This document shows positions 56,330-64,000 of a stretch of DNA of 64,000 nucleotides, one piece after another (position 1 is the stretch's first letter; each line of letters opens with the position of its first letter). The stretch comes from Alteribacillus bidgolensis (lineage in GTDB: Bacteria; Bacillota; Bacilli; Bacillales; Marinococcaceae). The stretch lies in contig NZ_KZ614149.1 in NCBI RefSeq assembly GCF_002886255.1, positions 3,224,001 through 3,288,000 of the forward strand, in the 5' to 3' direction. The notes beneath the pieces are model-generated. The model was not told where the DNA came from, did not search any database, and saw only the letters and a program-made list of their open reading frames with translations. Both the position numbers and the translations under genes were made by a program.

Positions 56330-57784
56330 ATGGACCAACAATCAATGCCTCTAGTAGAGGCTTTACTAAAACATGTAGATAAACAACCTGTTTCTTTTCA
56401 TGTGCCAGGACATAAAAATGGCAGTGTTATGTCTTCTGGGATAAAAAATATATTTGCTTCTGTTTTACCATTTGATCTAACAGAGCTTACAAATTTAGAT
56501 GATTTACATGACGCAGAAGGAGTTATTGCGTCAGCTCAAAAGTTAGCAGCTGAGCTTTATGGTGCCTCAGAGACATTGTTTCTTGTGGGTGGGTCCACGT
56601 CTGGAAATTTAGCAATGATTCTTGGTGCATTTAACCAAGGAGATATTGTATTGGTGCAGCGGGATTCCCACAAGTCTGTTATAAATGGCATAAGGCTTGC
56701 AGGGTTGAAGCCGGTCTTTCTATTTCCTGAATATGATGGTGAATCTCAGTTATCAGCAGGAATTTCGTTATCCACAGTAGAAAAAGCGTTTGCTATTTAT
56801 CCAGAAGCTAAAGGTCTTATCCTAACATCTCCAACCTATTATGGCTGGGCTCCTCGTCTTGAGCCGATTGTTAGGCTTGCTCATACTAGAGGAGCAGCTG
56901 TGGTAGTTGATGAAGCACATGGTGCCCATTTTATGGCGGGCTCTATGTTTCCAGATTCTGCACTTGAGCAAGGTGCTGATGCCGTTGTTCATTCTGCTCA
57001 TAAGACTTTGCCTGCATTGACTATGGGGGCTTTTTTACATTTAGGGAAAAATAGCAGCCTGTCCGCCGATGTTCTAAAACAAACAGCTTCTATGGTTCAA
57101 TCAAGCAGCCCTTCTTATCCTGTAATGGCTTCCTTAGATGGGGCTAGGAAGTATCTTTTTGATATGAAGCAAAAAAGCGGCGAAGCTTTAACAAACCATT
57201 TCATTACGGTTAGAGACAAAATACAAAAAGCATCTGGCCTTTCTCTTGTTACTCCTAGAGGAATTTCGCATGATTTATTGAAATGTATAGTAAAAGCTCC
57301 AGAAGGTTATAGTGGCTGGGACCTGCAGGTTTATTTAGAAAACGAAAATATTTTCGTTGAATTAGCAGATCATAAACACGTTTTATTAGTACTGCCGCTT
57401 GCAGAAAAACCTCTTCCCACCGCAGTTTATGAAAAACTCCATTCTTCGGTAGAGAGGATGAAAGCTGAAGGAAAAGCTGACAAAAGCAAAATTCCATTTA
57501 ACATGCCATCTTTTCACTCTAAAATAATACACACAGAAGAAGGAAAATCATTGTTTCATGTGAAACAATGGAAGGAGTCAATAGAAAAAGCCAATGGAAA
57601 AAAAGCCGGCACAGACATCATTCCTTATCCTCCAGGTGTTCCATTATTTTTAAAAGGGGAGATAATAAAGGGGGAGCGCTATATCTATTTACTGGATTGG
57701 TTAAAAAATGGAGGACGTGTACAAGGAGCAGAGTACTATCACCATGATTGGTACATAAGCATACAGGAAAAGGATGAAGAATAA
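56330..57784 (+). CDS. yaaO: Orn/Lys/Arg decarboxylase family protein YaaO
   Basis: 484 residues. PLP fold type I: FHVPGHKNGSVM, PFDLTELTNLDDLHDAEGVI, LVGGSTSGNLAMILG, DEAHGAHF, and the PLP-Lys motif HSAHKTLPALTMGAFLH (Lys about 231). Probably decarboxylates a basic amino acid; the substrate is unproven. Its stop abuts tmk. A parS-like sequence and a DnaA box lie inside the gene. Confidence 0.93.
   Translation: MDQQSMPLVEALLKHVDKQPVSFHVPGHKNGSVMSSGIKNIFASVLPFDLTELTNLDDLHDAEGVIASAQKLAAELYGASETLFLVGGSTSGNLAMILGAFNQGDIVLVQRDSHKSVINGIRLAGLKPVFLFPEYDGESQLSAGISLSTVEKAFAIYPEAKGLILTSPTYYGWAPRLEPIVRLAHTRGAAVVVDEAHGAHFMAGSMFPDSALEQGADAVVHSAHKTLPALTMGAFLHLGKNSSLSADVLKQTASMVQSSSPSYPVMASLDGARKYLFDMKQKSGEALTNHFITVRDKIQKASGLSLVTPRGISHDLLKCIVKAPEGYSGWDLQVYLENENIFVELADHKHVLLVLPLAEKPLPTAVYEKLHSSVERMKAEGKADKSKIPFNMPSFHSKIIHTEEGKSLFHVKQWKESIEKANGKKAGTDIIPYPPGVPLFLKGEIIKGERYIYLLDWLKNGGRVQGAEYYHHDWYISIQEKDEE
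57552..57567. other. parS-like site with one mismatch, in yaaO
   Basis: TGTTTCATGTGAAACA differs from the parS consensus only at one central base (T for C), breaking the palindrome centre. About 37 kb right of dnaN. Could be a weak Spo0J site or chance. Confidence 0.4.
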
Positions 57785-58423
57785 ATGAGAGCAGATAGCG
57801 GAGTATTTATTACGTTCGAAGGATGTGAAGGAGCAGGCAAATCCACAGTAATTGAACATATTTTAAATATATTAGATAGTGAGGGAAGACGGGTAATAAA
57901 AACTAGGGAGCCCGGGGGAATTGATATAGCAGAAAAAATAAGAACAATAATTCTGAACCCTGAACATATAAAGATGGAAGAACGAACCGAAGCGCTATTA
58001 TACGCGGCTGCAAGAAGACAGCATCTAATGGAAAAGGTTGTGCCTGCCTTAGAACAAGGCTATATTGTTCTTTGTGATCGTTTTATCGACAGCAGCCTAG
58101 CATATCAAGGTTATGCACGCGGCATTGGTATGGAGGAGGTATATAATATTAATGAGTTTGCTATTGGAGAATATATGCCAGATAGAACGATTTATTTAGA
58201 CATTGTACCTGAACGAGGGCTGTCACGTATTCACCAGAATAAGGAGCGGGAATTTAACCGGCTCGATCAAGAAACGATTGAATTTCATAAAAAGGTTTTC
58301 GAAGCCTATCATTTATTACTGGAAAGATTTCCAAACCGAATGTTTAAAATAGACGCAGATCAATCCGTAGAGCTAGTTGTCGATGAAGCTGTTACACATA
58401 TTCAATCTCTGTTTAACGACTAA
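57785..58423 (+). CDS. tmk: Thymidylate kinase
   Basis: 212 residues. P-loop FEGCEGAGKSTVIEHI (about 9-24), TREPGGIDIAEKIR, DRFIDSSLAYQGYARG, and a LID region with arginines. Phosphorylates dTMP to dTDP. Starts directly after the yaaO stop; no own ribosome-binding site beyond AAGGATGAAGA in yaaO. Confidence 0.96.
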   Translation: MRADSGVFITFEGCEGAGKSTVIEHILNILDSEGRRVIKTREPGGIDIAEKIRTIILNPEHIKMEERTEALLYAAARRQHLMEKVVPALEQGYIVLCDRFIDSSLAYQGYARGIGMEEVYNINEFAIGEYMPDRTIYLDIVPERGLSRIHQNKEREFNRLDQETIEFHKKVFEAYHLLLERFPNRMFKIDADQSVELVVDEAVTHIQSLFND

Positions 58424-58552
58424 TCAACAGTTTGCATCCTATCAACAATCCAAGGATAATACGGCATTTATCATAAGGAATATTTAATTAATATAAATTC
58501 AGTAGGATAATAAAAAACTCCGGGCAATACGAAAAGAAAGAGGGGGGTTTTG

Positions 58553-58882
58553 ATGAAGCTTATTGTTGCTGTAGTCCAAGATAAGGACAGCAATCGTTTA
58601 TCTAATGCATTGGTAGACCAAGACTATCGTGCCACAAAACTTGCAAGTACTGGCGGTTTTTTAAGAGCAGGAAATACAACGTTTTTAATAGGTGTGGAAG
58701 ATGAGCATGTCAACAAAGTATTAGACATTATCCAAAATAACTGTAAATCAAGGGAGCAGCTCGTAGCCCCTGTTTCTCCTATGGGTGGAAATGCCGATTC
58801 TTATGTTCCTTATCCGGTAGAAGTACAAGTTGGCGGGGCTACTGTTTTTATTATGCAGGTAGAACAGTTTGAACAGTTTTAA
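58553..58882 (+). CDS. darA: Cyclic-di-AMP receptor DarA (PII-like, YaaQ)
   Basis: 109 residues from MKLIVAVVQDKDSNRLSNAL, with GAGGGGGG before ATG 58553. PII-like fold; RATKLASTGGFLRAGNTTF carries the T-loop region and c-di-AMP contacts (also called PstA). GdpP, which degrades c-di-AMP, is at the other end of the window. Confidence 0.95.
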   Translation: MKLIVAVVQDKDSNRLSNALVDQDYRATKLASTGGFLRAGNTTFLIGVEDEHVNKVLDIIQNNCKSREQLVAPVSPMGGNADSYVPYPVEVQVGGATVFIMQVEQFEQF

Positions 58883-58897
58883 AATTGAGGGATGGAC

Positions 58898-59884
58898 ATG
58901 AATTGGGAAGAATTAAAAAATGATCAGCCTACTGTAATGACAATGCTTGAAAGAAGTATGGAAAAAGAAAGGCTGGCTCATGCTTATATATTTGAAGGCA
59001 TGAGAGGGGCAGGCAAGAAAGCAGCAGCTGTACTTCTCGCTAAAAGCCTTTTTTGCCAGCAGAAAACAAATGTTGCCCCGTGCGGAAATTGTACGCAGTG
59101 CCGCCGTATTGAGCATAGTAATCATCCAGATGTTATGGTCGTAGAGCCTGAAGGAGCTTCCATTAAAAAGGCGCAGGTGGAGAGTCTGCAAAAAGAATTC
59201 ACGTACAAAGGAATGGAAGCGGGGCTGAAAGTATATATTGTAAATGAAGCGGACAAAATGACAGCTAGTGCTGCAAATAGTCTGTTAAAGTTTTTAGAAG
59301 AGCCAGAGAGCCCTACGCTGGCTCTTTTGTTGACAGAAAACACACATTTTATGCTTGATACCATTATATCCAGAGCCCAAAAAATTACGTTTGCTCCGCC
59401 GCCATTAAAGAAACGGGAGACTATCTTTAAAGAAACAGGGTTTAGTGAAGCTGCTGCTTCTCTATTAGCAAGATTCCCTGATAACATAGCAGAAGAATAC
59501 GCTGAAGAGAAAAAAGACTGGATTGTACATGGAAGAAATCTAGTGATACAATTAATAGATGAGGTACAACATCGGCCTCAGCAGATGCTGTTAACATTAC
59601 AAGAAAAGTGGCTAGCCCATTTTACGGATAGAAAAGAGCAGGACATCGGCTTGGATTTGCTGCTTTTCTGGTATCGCGACCTTTTGGCGGTCAAACATGA
59701 AAAAGATAATCTTGCTTATCCTGATAAAGCGGATAAATTAAAGCAGGATGCCCTTCGAATGTCAGAAAGAGAGGTTGCAAAGCAGCTGCAGCGGATCCTT
59801 GAAGCGAAACGCCGTCTTCGCGCCAATGTTAATGCGCAGCTTCTTATGGAGCAATTACTGCTCCGCTTACAGGAGGGATCGTAG
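58898..59884 (+). CDS. holB: DNA polymerase III delta-prime subunit
   Basis: 328 residues from MNWEELKNDQPTVMTMLERS; TTGAGGG is 6 bases before 58898, while ATG 58892 is too close. AAA+ with a modified P-loop GMRGAGKKAAAVLLA, zinc module CGNCTQCRRIEHSNHPD, EADKMTASAANSLLKFLEEP, and a collar domain. Part of the clamp loader with DnaX. yaaR, between yaaQ and holB in B. subtilis, is absent. Confidence 0.95.
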   Translation: MNWEELKNDQPTVMTMLERSMEKERLAHAYIFEGMRGAGKKAAAVLLAKSLFCQQKTNVAPCGNCTQCRRIEHSNHPDVMVVEPEGASIKKAQVESLQKEFTYKGMEAGLKVYIVNEADKMTASAANSLLKFLEEPESPTLALLLTENTHFMLDTIISRAQKITFAPPPLKKRETIFKETGFSEAAASLLARFPDNIAEEYAEEKKDWIVHGRNLVIQLIDEVQHRPQQMLLTLQEKWLAHFTDRKEQDIGLDLLLFWYRDLLAVKHEKDNLAYPDKADKLKQDALRMSEREVAKQLQRILEAKRRLRANVNAQLLMEQLLLRLQEGS

Positions 59885-59886
59885 CT

Positions 59887-60702
59887 TTGCATGATGTTGT
59901 TGGAGTTAGATTTAAGAAAGCAGGGAAAATTTATTATTTCTCCCCAGGCGATCTTGATATAGAAAAAGATGAGTGGGTAGTAGTTGAAACATCCCGCGGT
60001 CTTGAATTCGGCAAAGTGGTGATCGGAAAAAAACAAGTAGACGATGACGACGTTGTTCTTCCATTAAAACAAGTTCTTCGAATTGCTAATACGCAAGATA
60101 AGTTAACTATAGAAGAGAATAAAGAATTAGCAGATAAAGCATATGAAGTATGTGCAGCTAAAATTGAGGAACATAGTTTAGATATGAAGTTAGTTGATGT
60201 CGACTATACGTTTGATCGGAACAAGGTGCTTTTTTATTTTACAGCAGACGGAAGAATTGATTTTCGCGAGCTGGTAAAAGATCTTGCTTCCGTTTTTCGG
60301 ACACGAATTGAATTACGCCAGATAGGCGTTCGAGATGAAGCTAAAATGCTCGGTGGTATTGGACCGTGCGGACGGGTACTTTGTTGTTCTTCTTTCTTGG
60401 GAGATTTTGAACCGGTTTCCATCAAAATGGCCAAAGATCAAAATCTTTCACTCAACCCCGCAAAAATTTCCGGATTATGCGGTCGGCTTATGTGCTGTCT
60501 AAAGTATGAAAATGATCATTACGAAACAGCCAAAAAAGAGCTGCCTGATATTGGGGAGAAGATCACTACTCCTCAAGGAGAAGGAAAAGTGGTAGGAATT
60601 AATATTCTTGAACGTCTCGTTGAGGTAGATCTTTCAGAACCTGAAAATGTATTAGAATATAGTCTTGATGAACTAATGGAAGCAGGATATATTGTGAGCT
60701 GA
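59887..60702 (+). CDS. ricT: RicT (YaaT), PSP1-domain regulator of RNase Y
   Basis: 271 residues with a TTG start, AGGAGG 10 bases upstream. Starts MHDVVGVRFKKAGKIYYFSP; PSP1 domain with the cysteine cluster GPCGRVLCCSSFLGDF and SGLCGRLMCCLKYEND, which hold the Fe-S clusters of the Ric (Y-) complex. Influences phosphorelay, competence and RNA turnover. Confidence 0.95.
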   Translation: MHDVVGVRFKKAGKIYYFSPGDLDIEKDEWVVVETSRGLEFGKVVIGKKQVDDDDVVLPLKQVLRIANTQDKLTIEENKELADKAYEVCAAKIEEHSLDMKLVDVDYTFDRNKVLFYFTADGRIDFRELVKDLASVFRTRIELRQIGVRDEAKMLGGIGPCGRVLCCSSFLGDFEPVSIKMAKDQNLSLNPAKISGLCGRLMCCLKYENDHYETAKKELPDIGEKITTPQGEGKVVGINILERLVEVDLSEPENVLEYSLDELMEAGYIVS

Positions 60703-60732
60703 AGTCACACGGGTGATTGAGGTGGAAGGAAC

Positions 60733-61080
60733 GTGGAGAAGAAAGAAATATTTTCTCAAGTTATTCATATGGAAGAGCGGATTGGTGCTCTTCATGATGA
60801 GTTGGGAGAATTAAAGGAACAACTTGCAATGCTGATTGAAGAAAATCAAGCTTTAGCCTTAGAAAATCAGCACTTACGTGAACGAATGGAAGAGAAAAAC
60901 CAGCCGAACAAATCGACAAAACCCAAAAAAGCGATGAAAGACCGCCCCAGTGTAGGGGAAGGGTATGATAATCTTGCCCGCTTATATCACGAAGGGTTTC
61001 ATATATGCAATTTGCATTACGGAAGTCTAAGAGTAGATGGAGATTGTTTATTTTGTCTATCTTTTCTCCATCAGAAATAA
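60733..61080 (+). CDS. yabA: Replication initiation control protein YabA
   Basis: 115 residues with a GTG start behind GGTGGAAGG. N-terminal coiled coil (IHMEERIGALHDELGELKEQ, about 10-60) for tetramerisation and a C-terminal zinc module (HEGFHICNLHYG, DCLFCLSFL) that binds DnaA and DnaN. A negative regulator of initiation at the oriC described here. Confidence 0.93.
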   Translation: MEKKEIFSQVIHMEERIGALHDELGELKEQLAMLIEENQALALENQHLRERMEEKNQPNKSTKPKKAMKDRPSVGEGYDNLARLYHEGFHICNLHYGSLRVDGDCLFCLSFLHQK

Positions 61081-61090
61081 AATTCCTAGA

Positions 61091-61141
61091 AGCTGTCCCT
61101 TTTTATAGGGACAGCCCTTTTTATAGGGACAGCCCTTTTTA
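61091..61141 (+). terminator. Terminator with a tandemly duplicated right arm
   Basis: Left arm AGCTGTCCC, then TATAGGGACAGCCCTTTTT twice in tandem. Either copy of the right arm can pair with the left arm and each is followed by five T. Confidence 0.85.
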
Positions 61142-61167
61142 TACTGTTAGAAGTGAACTGTAAAATT

Positions 61168-61240
61168 CAACGTAAAGGACGTGGCGTTTGTAGTCGATTT
61201 CCCCTTTATAGGGCGGCAATTTTCTATTATGAGAAAAAAT
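61168..61240 (-). repeat. Dispersed repeat family 2, degenerate copy
   Basis: On the minus strand GCCGCCCTATAAAGGGGAAA and then AAACGCCACGTCCTTTACG follow the same order as the gyrB-leader copy (GCCGCTATGTTAAAGGAAAC, then AAACGCCACGTCCTGTCG). Confidence 0.5.
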
Positions 61241-61286
61241 ACATAAACACGAATAGGCAATGTGTGTCGAAGAAAATATGTGATGG

Positions 61287-62036
61287 ATGGTGATAAGGGT
61301 GCCTTACTTATCTGAAGGGGAAAGGCTTGATTATATAATGGAAGGGCTACATATTATTCAGAGTAAAGATGTGTTTGCCTTTTCTATTGATGCTGTCCTA
61401 TTAGCCAGGTTTACATATATACCTATTACCAAAGGAAACATAATCGATTTATGCAGCGGAAATGGTATTATTCCATTAGTTCTTTCAACTCGCAGTTGTG
61501 TCCCTATAACAGGAATAGAGTTACAGCCAAGACTGGCTGATATGGCGAGGAGGAGCGCGCAATATAATAACCTGGATCATAAACTTAGATTTATAGAAGG
61601 AGATGTCAGGAGAAAAAACATAATAGAGAACATCGGGCAGGCCGACTTAGTGACTTGTAATCCACCGTATTTTGCCACTTCCGGAGAAAATGAATGGAAC
61701 GATAACCCTTATTTCACCAATGCTCGTCATGAACGAAATGGAACGCTAACCGATATGGTGGAAGCAGCTTCACGGTTAGTGAAGCAAAAAGGGAAAGTGT
61801 CTATGGTACTAAGACCGGAGAGGCTTTCTGAATTAATGGAAGTATATCGTAAATATCGGCTGGAACCGAAACGTTTGAAATGTATTTATCCAAAAAAAGG
61901 AAAAGATTCAAATATTGTTTTATTAGAAGGGATAAAGGATGGCAAACCAGGATTGACATGTTTACCGCCGTTAACTGTTTATACAGACGATGGTAAATAT
62001 ACAGAGGAGTTTAGGAAATATTATGAAGGACGCTAA
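61287..62036 (+). CDS. trmN6: tRNA1(Val) (adenine37-N6)-methyltransferase-like protein (YabB)
   Basis: 249 residues starting MVIRVPYLSEGERLDYIMEG; the start is uncertain because the ribosome-binding site is weak. Motifs: FAFSIDAVLLARF, SAM loop IIDLCSGNGIIPLVLS, catalytic NPPYF. TrmN6 family by these motifs. Overlaps yazA by 14 bases. Confidence 0.88.
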   Translation: MVIRVPYLSEGERLDYIMEGLHIIQSKDVFAFSIDAVLLARFTYIPITKGNIIDLCSGNGIIPLVLSTRSCVPITGIELQPRLADMARRSAQYNNLDHKLRFIEGDVRRKNIIENIGQADLVTCNPPYFATSGENEWNDNPYFTNARHERNGTLTDMVEAASRLVKQKGKVSMVLRPERLSELMEVYRKYRLEPKRLKCIYPKKGKDSNIVLLEGIKDGKPGLTCLPPLTVYTDDGKYTEEFRKYYEGR

Positions 62037-62280
62037 ACATTATGTATATATGCTTCAATGTGGAGACGGTACTTTTTACATTGGGTATACCCCAGATATA
62101 GAGCGGAGACTGACAATGCATGAGAAAGGAAAAGGAGCAAAATACACAAGAGGCCGCGGACCATTTCGGTTAGTATACAAAAAAGCTTTTTCGACAAAAA
62201 AAGAAGCAATGCAAGCAGAATACATGATGAAAAAAATGGGGCGCAAAGAAAAAAAAGCATTGGTAGATGGTAATATTTAG
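62023..62280 (+). CDS. yazA: GIY-YIG domain protein YazA
   Basis: 85 residues from MKDAKHYVYMLQCGDGTFYI, giving YVYM-x(n)-YIG, then the conserved Arg (DIERRLTMHEKGKGAKYTRG). A UPF0213-type single-domain GIY-YIG protein; nuclease activity is not established. Start 62023 overlaps trmN6. The weak AGGAAATATT site suggests translational coupling. Confidence 0.9.
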   Translation: MKDAKHYVYMLQCGDGTFYIGYTPDIERRLTMHEKGKGAKYTRGRGPFRLVYKKAFSTKKEAMQAEYMMKKMGRKEKKALVDGNI

Positions 62281-62313
62281 CTGACTGGTCCGTGCTGCAG
62301 AAAGGGTGAGAAA

Positions 62314-63180
62314 ATGAGACTGCAAAAGAGTTTTCAATCAACTGATACAGGAGTGTTGTATTTAGTTCCAACTCCTATCGGTAATTTAGAAGATATGACA
62401 TTTCGGGCTGTAAGAACACTAAAAGAAGCTGATATCATTTTTGCGGAAGATACGAGGCAGACTCGTAAACTTCTTTCTCATTTTGATATTTCTTCCCCCC
62501 TTGATAGCTATCATGAACACAATAAAGAAAACAAAGGACAAAAAATACTAACGTTACTGCAAGAAGGAAAAATAATAGCATTAGTCAGCGACGCAGGTAT
62601 GCCTCTTGTTTCAGATCCAGGCAAAGAAGCGGTGTATCAGTGTATTGATGCAGGATTTAAAGTTATTACCCTGCCAGGTGCCAACGCTGCAACAACAGCT
62701 ATAACCGGGTCTGGACTCGGCGGTGGTCCCTTTTACTTTTATGGTTTTTTACCGCGGAAAAAAAAGGAACGAGAAAACGTACTTGAAGAGCTCACATATA
62801 TTGAAGCTCCTCTCATCTTTTATGAATCTCCTTATCGTATAAAAGAAACCATCGAACATTTAGAAAGGAAATGGGGAGATCGAAAAGCAGTATTGGCACG
62901 GGAATTGACTAAAAAATTTGAAGAACTATGGAGAGGGACTTTAGGAAAAATAAGAGAGTATCTAGAAGAAGAGTCGGTAAAAGGGGAGTGCTGTCTCATT
63001 GTGGAAGGAGGAAATGCAAAAGAGAGAGAACAGGCACTTTGGTGGGAAACGTTAACTGTTTCTGAACATGTTAATAGTTATGTTGTAAAAGGAATGACGT
63101 CTAAAGATGCAATAAAGGAAACAGCAAAGGAAAGGAACCTGCCAAAACGAGAAGTGTATGCTATTTATCATCATTTATAA
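62314..63180 (+). CDS. rsmI: 16S rRNA 2'-O-ribose C1402 methyltransferase RsmI
   Basis: 288 residues. Tetrapyrrole-methylase fold: LYLVPTPIGNLEDMTFRAVR, FAEDTRQTRKLLSHF, LVSDAGMPLVSDPG and TLPGANAATTAITGSGL. AAAGGGTGAGAAA before the ATG. Methylates C1402 in the decoding centre. Equals yabC of B. subtilis. Confidence 0.96.
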   Translation: MRLQKSFQSTDTGVLYLVPTPIGNLEDMTFRAVRTLKEADIIFAEDTRQTRKLLSHFDISSPLDSYHEHNKENKGQKILTLLQEGKIIALVSDAGMPLVSDPGKEAVYQCIDAGFKVITLPGANAATTAITGSGLGGGPFYFYGFLPRKKKERENVLEELTYIEAPLIFYESPYRIKETIEHLERKWGDRKAVLARELTKKFEELWRGTLGKIREYLEEESVKGECCLIVEGGNAKEREQALWWETLTVSEHVNSYVVKGMTSKDAIKETAKERNLPKREVYAIYHHL

Positions 63181-63256
63181 GAAAAAGGAAAGTTCGAAGT
63201 TCGGTTAAAACACTATGATGATTTACCGGCAATCATAGCTCCGACTCTTTTATCTA

Positions 63257-63294
63257 AAAAAGACGAATTCCTAAAAAAGGAATTCGTCTTTTTT
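63257..63294. terminator. Bidirectional terminator between rsmI and abrB
   Basis: AAAAGACGAATTCC (63257-63270) and GGAATTCGTCTTTT (63279-63292), with T-tracts on both strands; serves rsmI (+) and abrB (-). Confidence 0.93.
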
Positions 63295-63340
63295 ACACTT
63301 TGGGAATGGTTAACTTTGTTTAAACTGCAGCTTCCCCATA
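63295..63340 (+). repeat. Family-1 repeat, 5'-half fragment L
   Basis: ACACTTTGGGAATGGTTAAC, then TTTGTTTAAA and CAGCTTCCCC, resemble the first hairpin and the start of the second of family 1. It begins right after the terminator T-tract, like complete copies. Confidence 0.5.
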
Positions 63341-63352
63341 AGCACGCGGAGA

Positions 63353-63643
63353 TTAAGCATTTGACTTTTTATTTACAAAACCTTCGAGGTCGTTCATAAT
63401 TTCCTTTGCACCGTCAGGAGAAAGAATGATTTTACCATCTGCTAGTGCGATGTTTTCCTCGGACACTTCACCTGTAACTTGACATGTCATGTTAGGCTTA
63501 TACTTTTTTAAAACAATACGGTCATGATCGACATAAATTTCAAGAGCGTCTTTTTCCGCAATATCAAGTGTTCTTCTAAGTTCAATCGGAATAACAACCC
63601 TGCCTAACTCGTCCACTTTCCGTACAATACCAGTAGATTTCAT
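63353..63643 (-). CDS. abrB: Transition-state regulator AbrB
   Basis: 96 residues: MKSTGIVRKVDELGRVVIPI, then ELRRTLDIAEKDALEIYVD, the swapped-hairpin AbrB DNA-binding domain (1-50), and a C-terminal dimerisation domain with one Cys. GAGGAGG precedes ATG 63643. Represses post-exponential genes and is itself repressed by Spo0A~P; matching sites lie upstream. Confidence 0.97.
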   Translation of the reverse strand: MKSTGIVRKVDELGRVVIPIELRRTLDIAEKDALEIYVDHDRIVLKKYKPNMTCQVTGEVSEENIALADGKIILSPDGAKEIMNDLEGFVNKKSNA

Positions 63644-63681
63644 ACAAGCTCCTCCTCAAAATGTAAATAACAAAAGGAAAC

Positions 63682-63750
63682 GTCGACAAAAATCGACAAT
63701 ATTCTCTATCTTTGTCTACTTAGAATACCAATCTTTCCAAAAAACGTCAA
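63682..63750 (-). promoter_or_regulatory. abrB promoter with tandem Spo0A boxes
   Basis: On the minus strand TTGACG (63745-63750), 17 bases, TATTCT (63722-63727), then two 0A-like boxes TGTCGAT (63692-63698) and TGTCGAC (63682-63688) exactly 10 bases apart, downstream of the expected start. This is the arrangement of B. subtilis abrB, where Spo0A~P represses. Confidence 0.8.
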
Positions 63751-64000
63751 TTATAAAAACTAATAAACTTTGAAAATTTTTACTATTTTTGTTTAATGGC
63801 TGACATAACAAGGGTTAAAAGAAATGTGTCACTTTAAACATACCTAAAAATTTTCCAAAATACAAGATATTTTCTATTTAATGAACAAAGTTATACTGCT
63901 AATAGAACAAGAGTTATGGTTCATTCGACATATACTAAAAAAATTGTCGAATGTATGAGCTTACTTATAAACAGAAATAATAGTATATGAAAGCGGCAAA
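63751..64000. other. abrB upstream region with paired Spo0A-box-like sites
   Basis: No gene in the last 250 bases. CATTCGACA (63922-63930) and TGTCGAATG (63945-63953) form a perfect 9-base inverted repeat, each containing the exact 0A box TGTCGAA. It could control the gene beyond the window edge (metS in B. subtilis) or abrB. Confidence 0.55.

Overview
The window is the replication-origin region of a low-GC Gram-positive bacterium of the family Bacillaceae, very probably an endospore former. Gene order follows the Bacillus subtilis origin region almost gene for gene: gdpP-yybS, rpsR-ssb-rpsF, ychF, yyaC, spo0J-soj, noc-rsmG-mnmG-mnmE-jag-spoIIIJ-rnpA-rpmH, then dnaA-dnaN-yaaA-recF-remB-gyrB-gyrA, then yaaC-guaB-dacA-pdxST-serS, tadA-SRP RNA-dnaX-ebfC-recR-yaaL-bofA, an rRNA operon, and csfB-yaaO-tmk-darA-holB-ricT-yabA-trmN6-yazA-rsmI-abrB. 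Sporulation genes (spo0J, spoIIIJ, jag, yyaC, bofA, csfB) support a spore former. Several exported proteins (DacA, the oligopeptide-binding protein) are strongly acidic, which would suit a moderate halophile or alkaliphile; genus and species cannot be fixed by eye.

Layout. The origin lies at about 18.4-20.5 kb: DnaA boxes cluster upstream of dnaA, and a second set between dnaA and dnaN is followed by a DnaA-trio-like, AT-rich unwinding region. Nearly all genes left of dnaA lie on the minus strand and nearly all to the right on the plus strand, so transcription follows replication on both arms. parS sites at 8.7 kb (inside spo0J) and 29.4 kb (inside yaaC) flank the origin. Accessory insertions relative to B. 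subtilis are an Lrp-type regulator plus an appDFABC-type peptide ABC transporter (36.8-43.2 kb), modAB without modC (44.0-45.4 kb) and a YkvI-like membrane protein (6.2-7.2 kb). xpaC, yaaN and yaaR are missing from the csfB-holB block. No transposase, prophage or CRISPR array was seen.

The most interesting structure is not a gene. A ~95-bp intergenic repeat occurs in at least nine near-complete copies, plus degenerate copies and fragments. It has a conserved two-hairpin architecture with compensatory changes, a second competing fold that looks like an intrinsic terminator, almost uniform orientation with transcription and replication, and a habit of starting right after the T-tract of a terminator. 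One copy lies in the serS leader, between the T-box terminator and the start codon. I do not recognise it as a named family. A second, rarer repeat family and copies of a Bacillus-type GC-rich repeat are also present.

The rRNA operon (50.1-55.6 kb) has three good sigma-A promoters upstream, no tRNA in its spacer, and several substitutions at normally near-invariant rRNA positions. These are either assembly errors or a truly odd rRNA copy.
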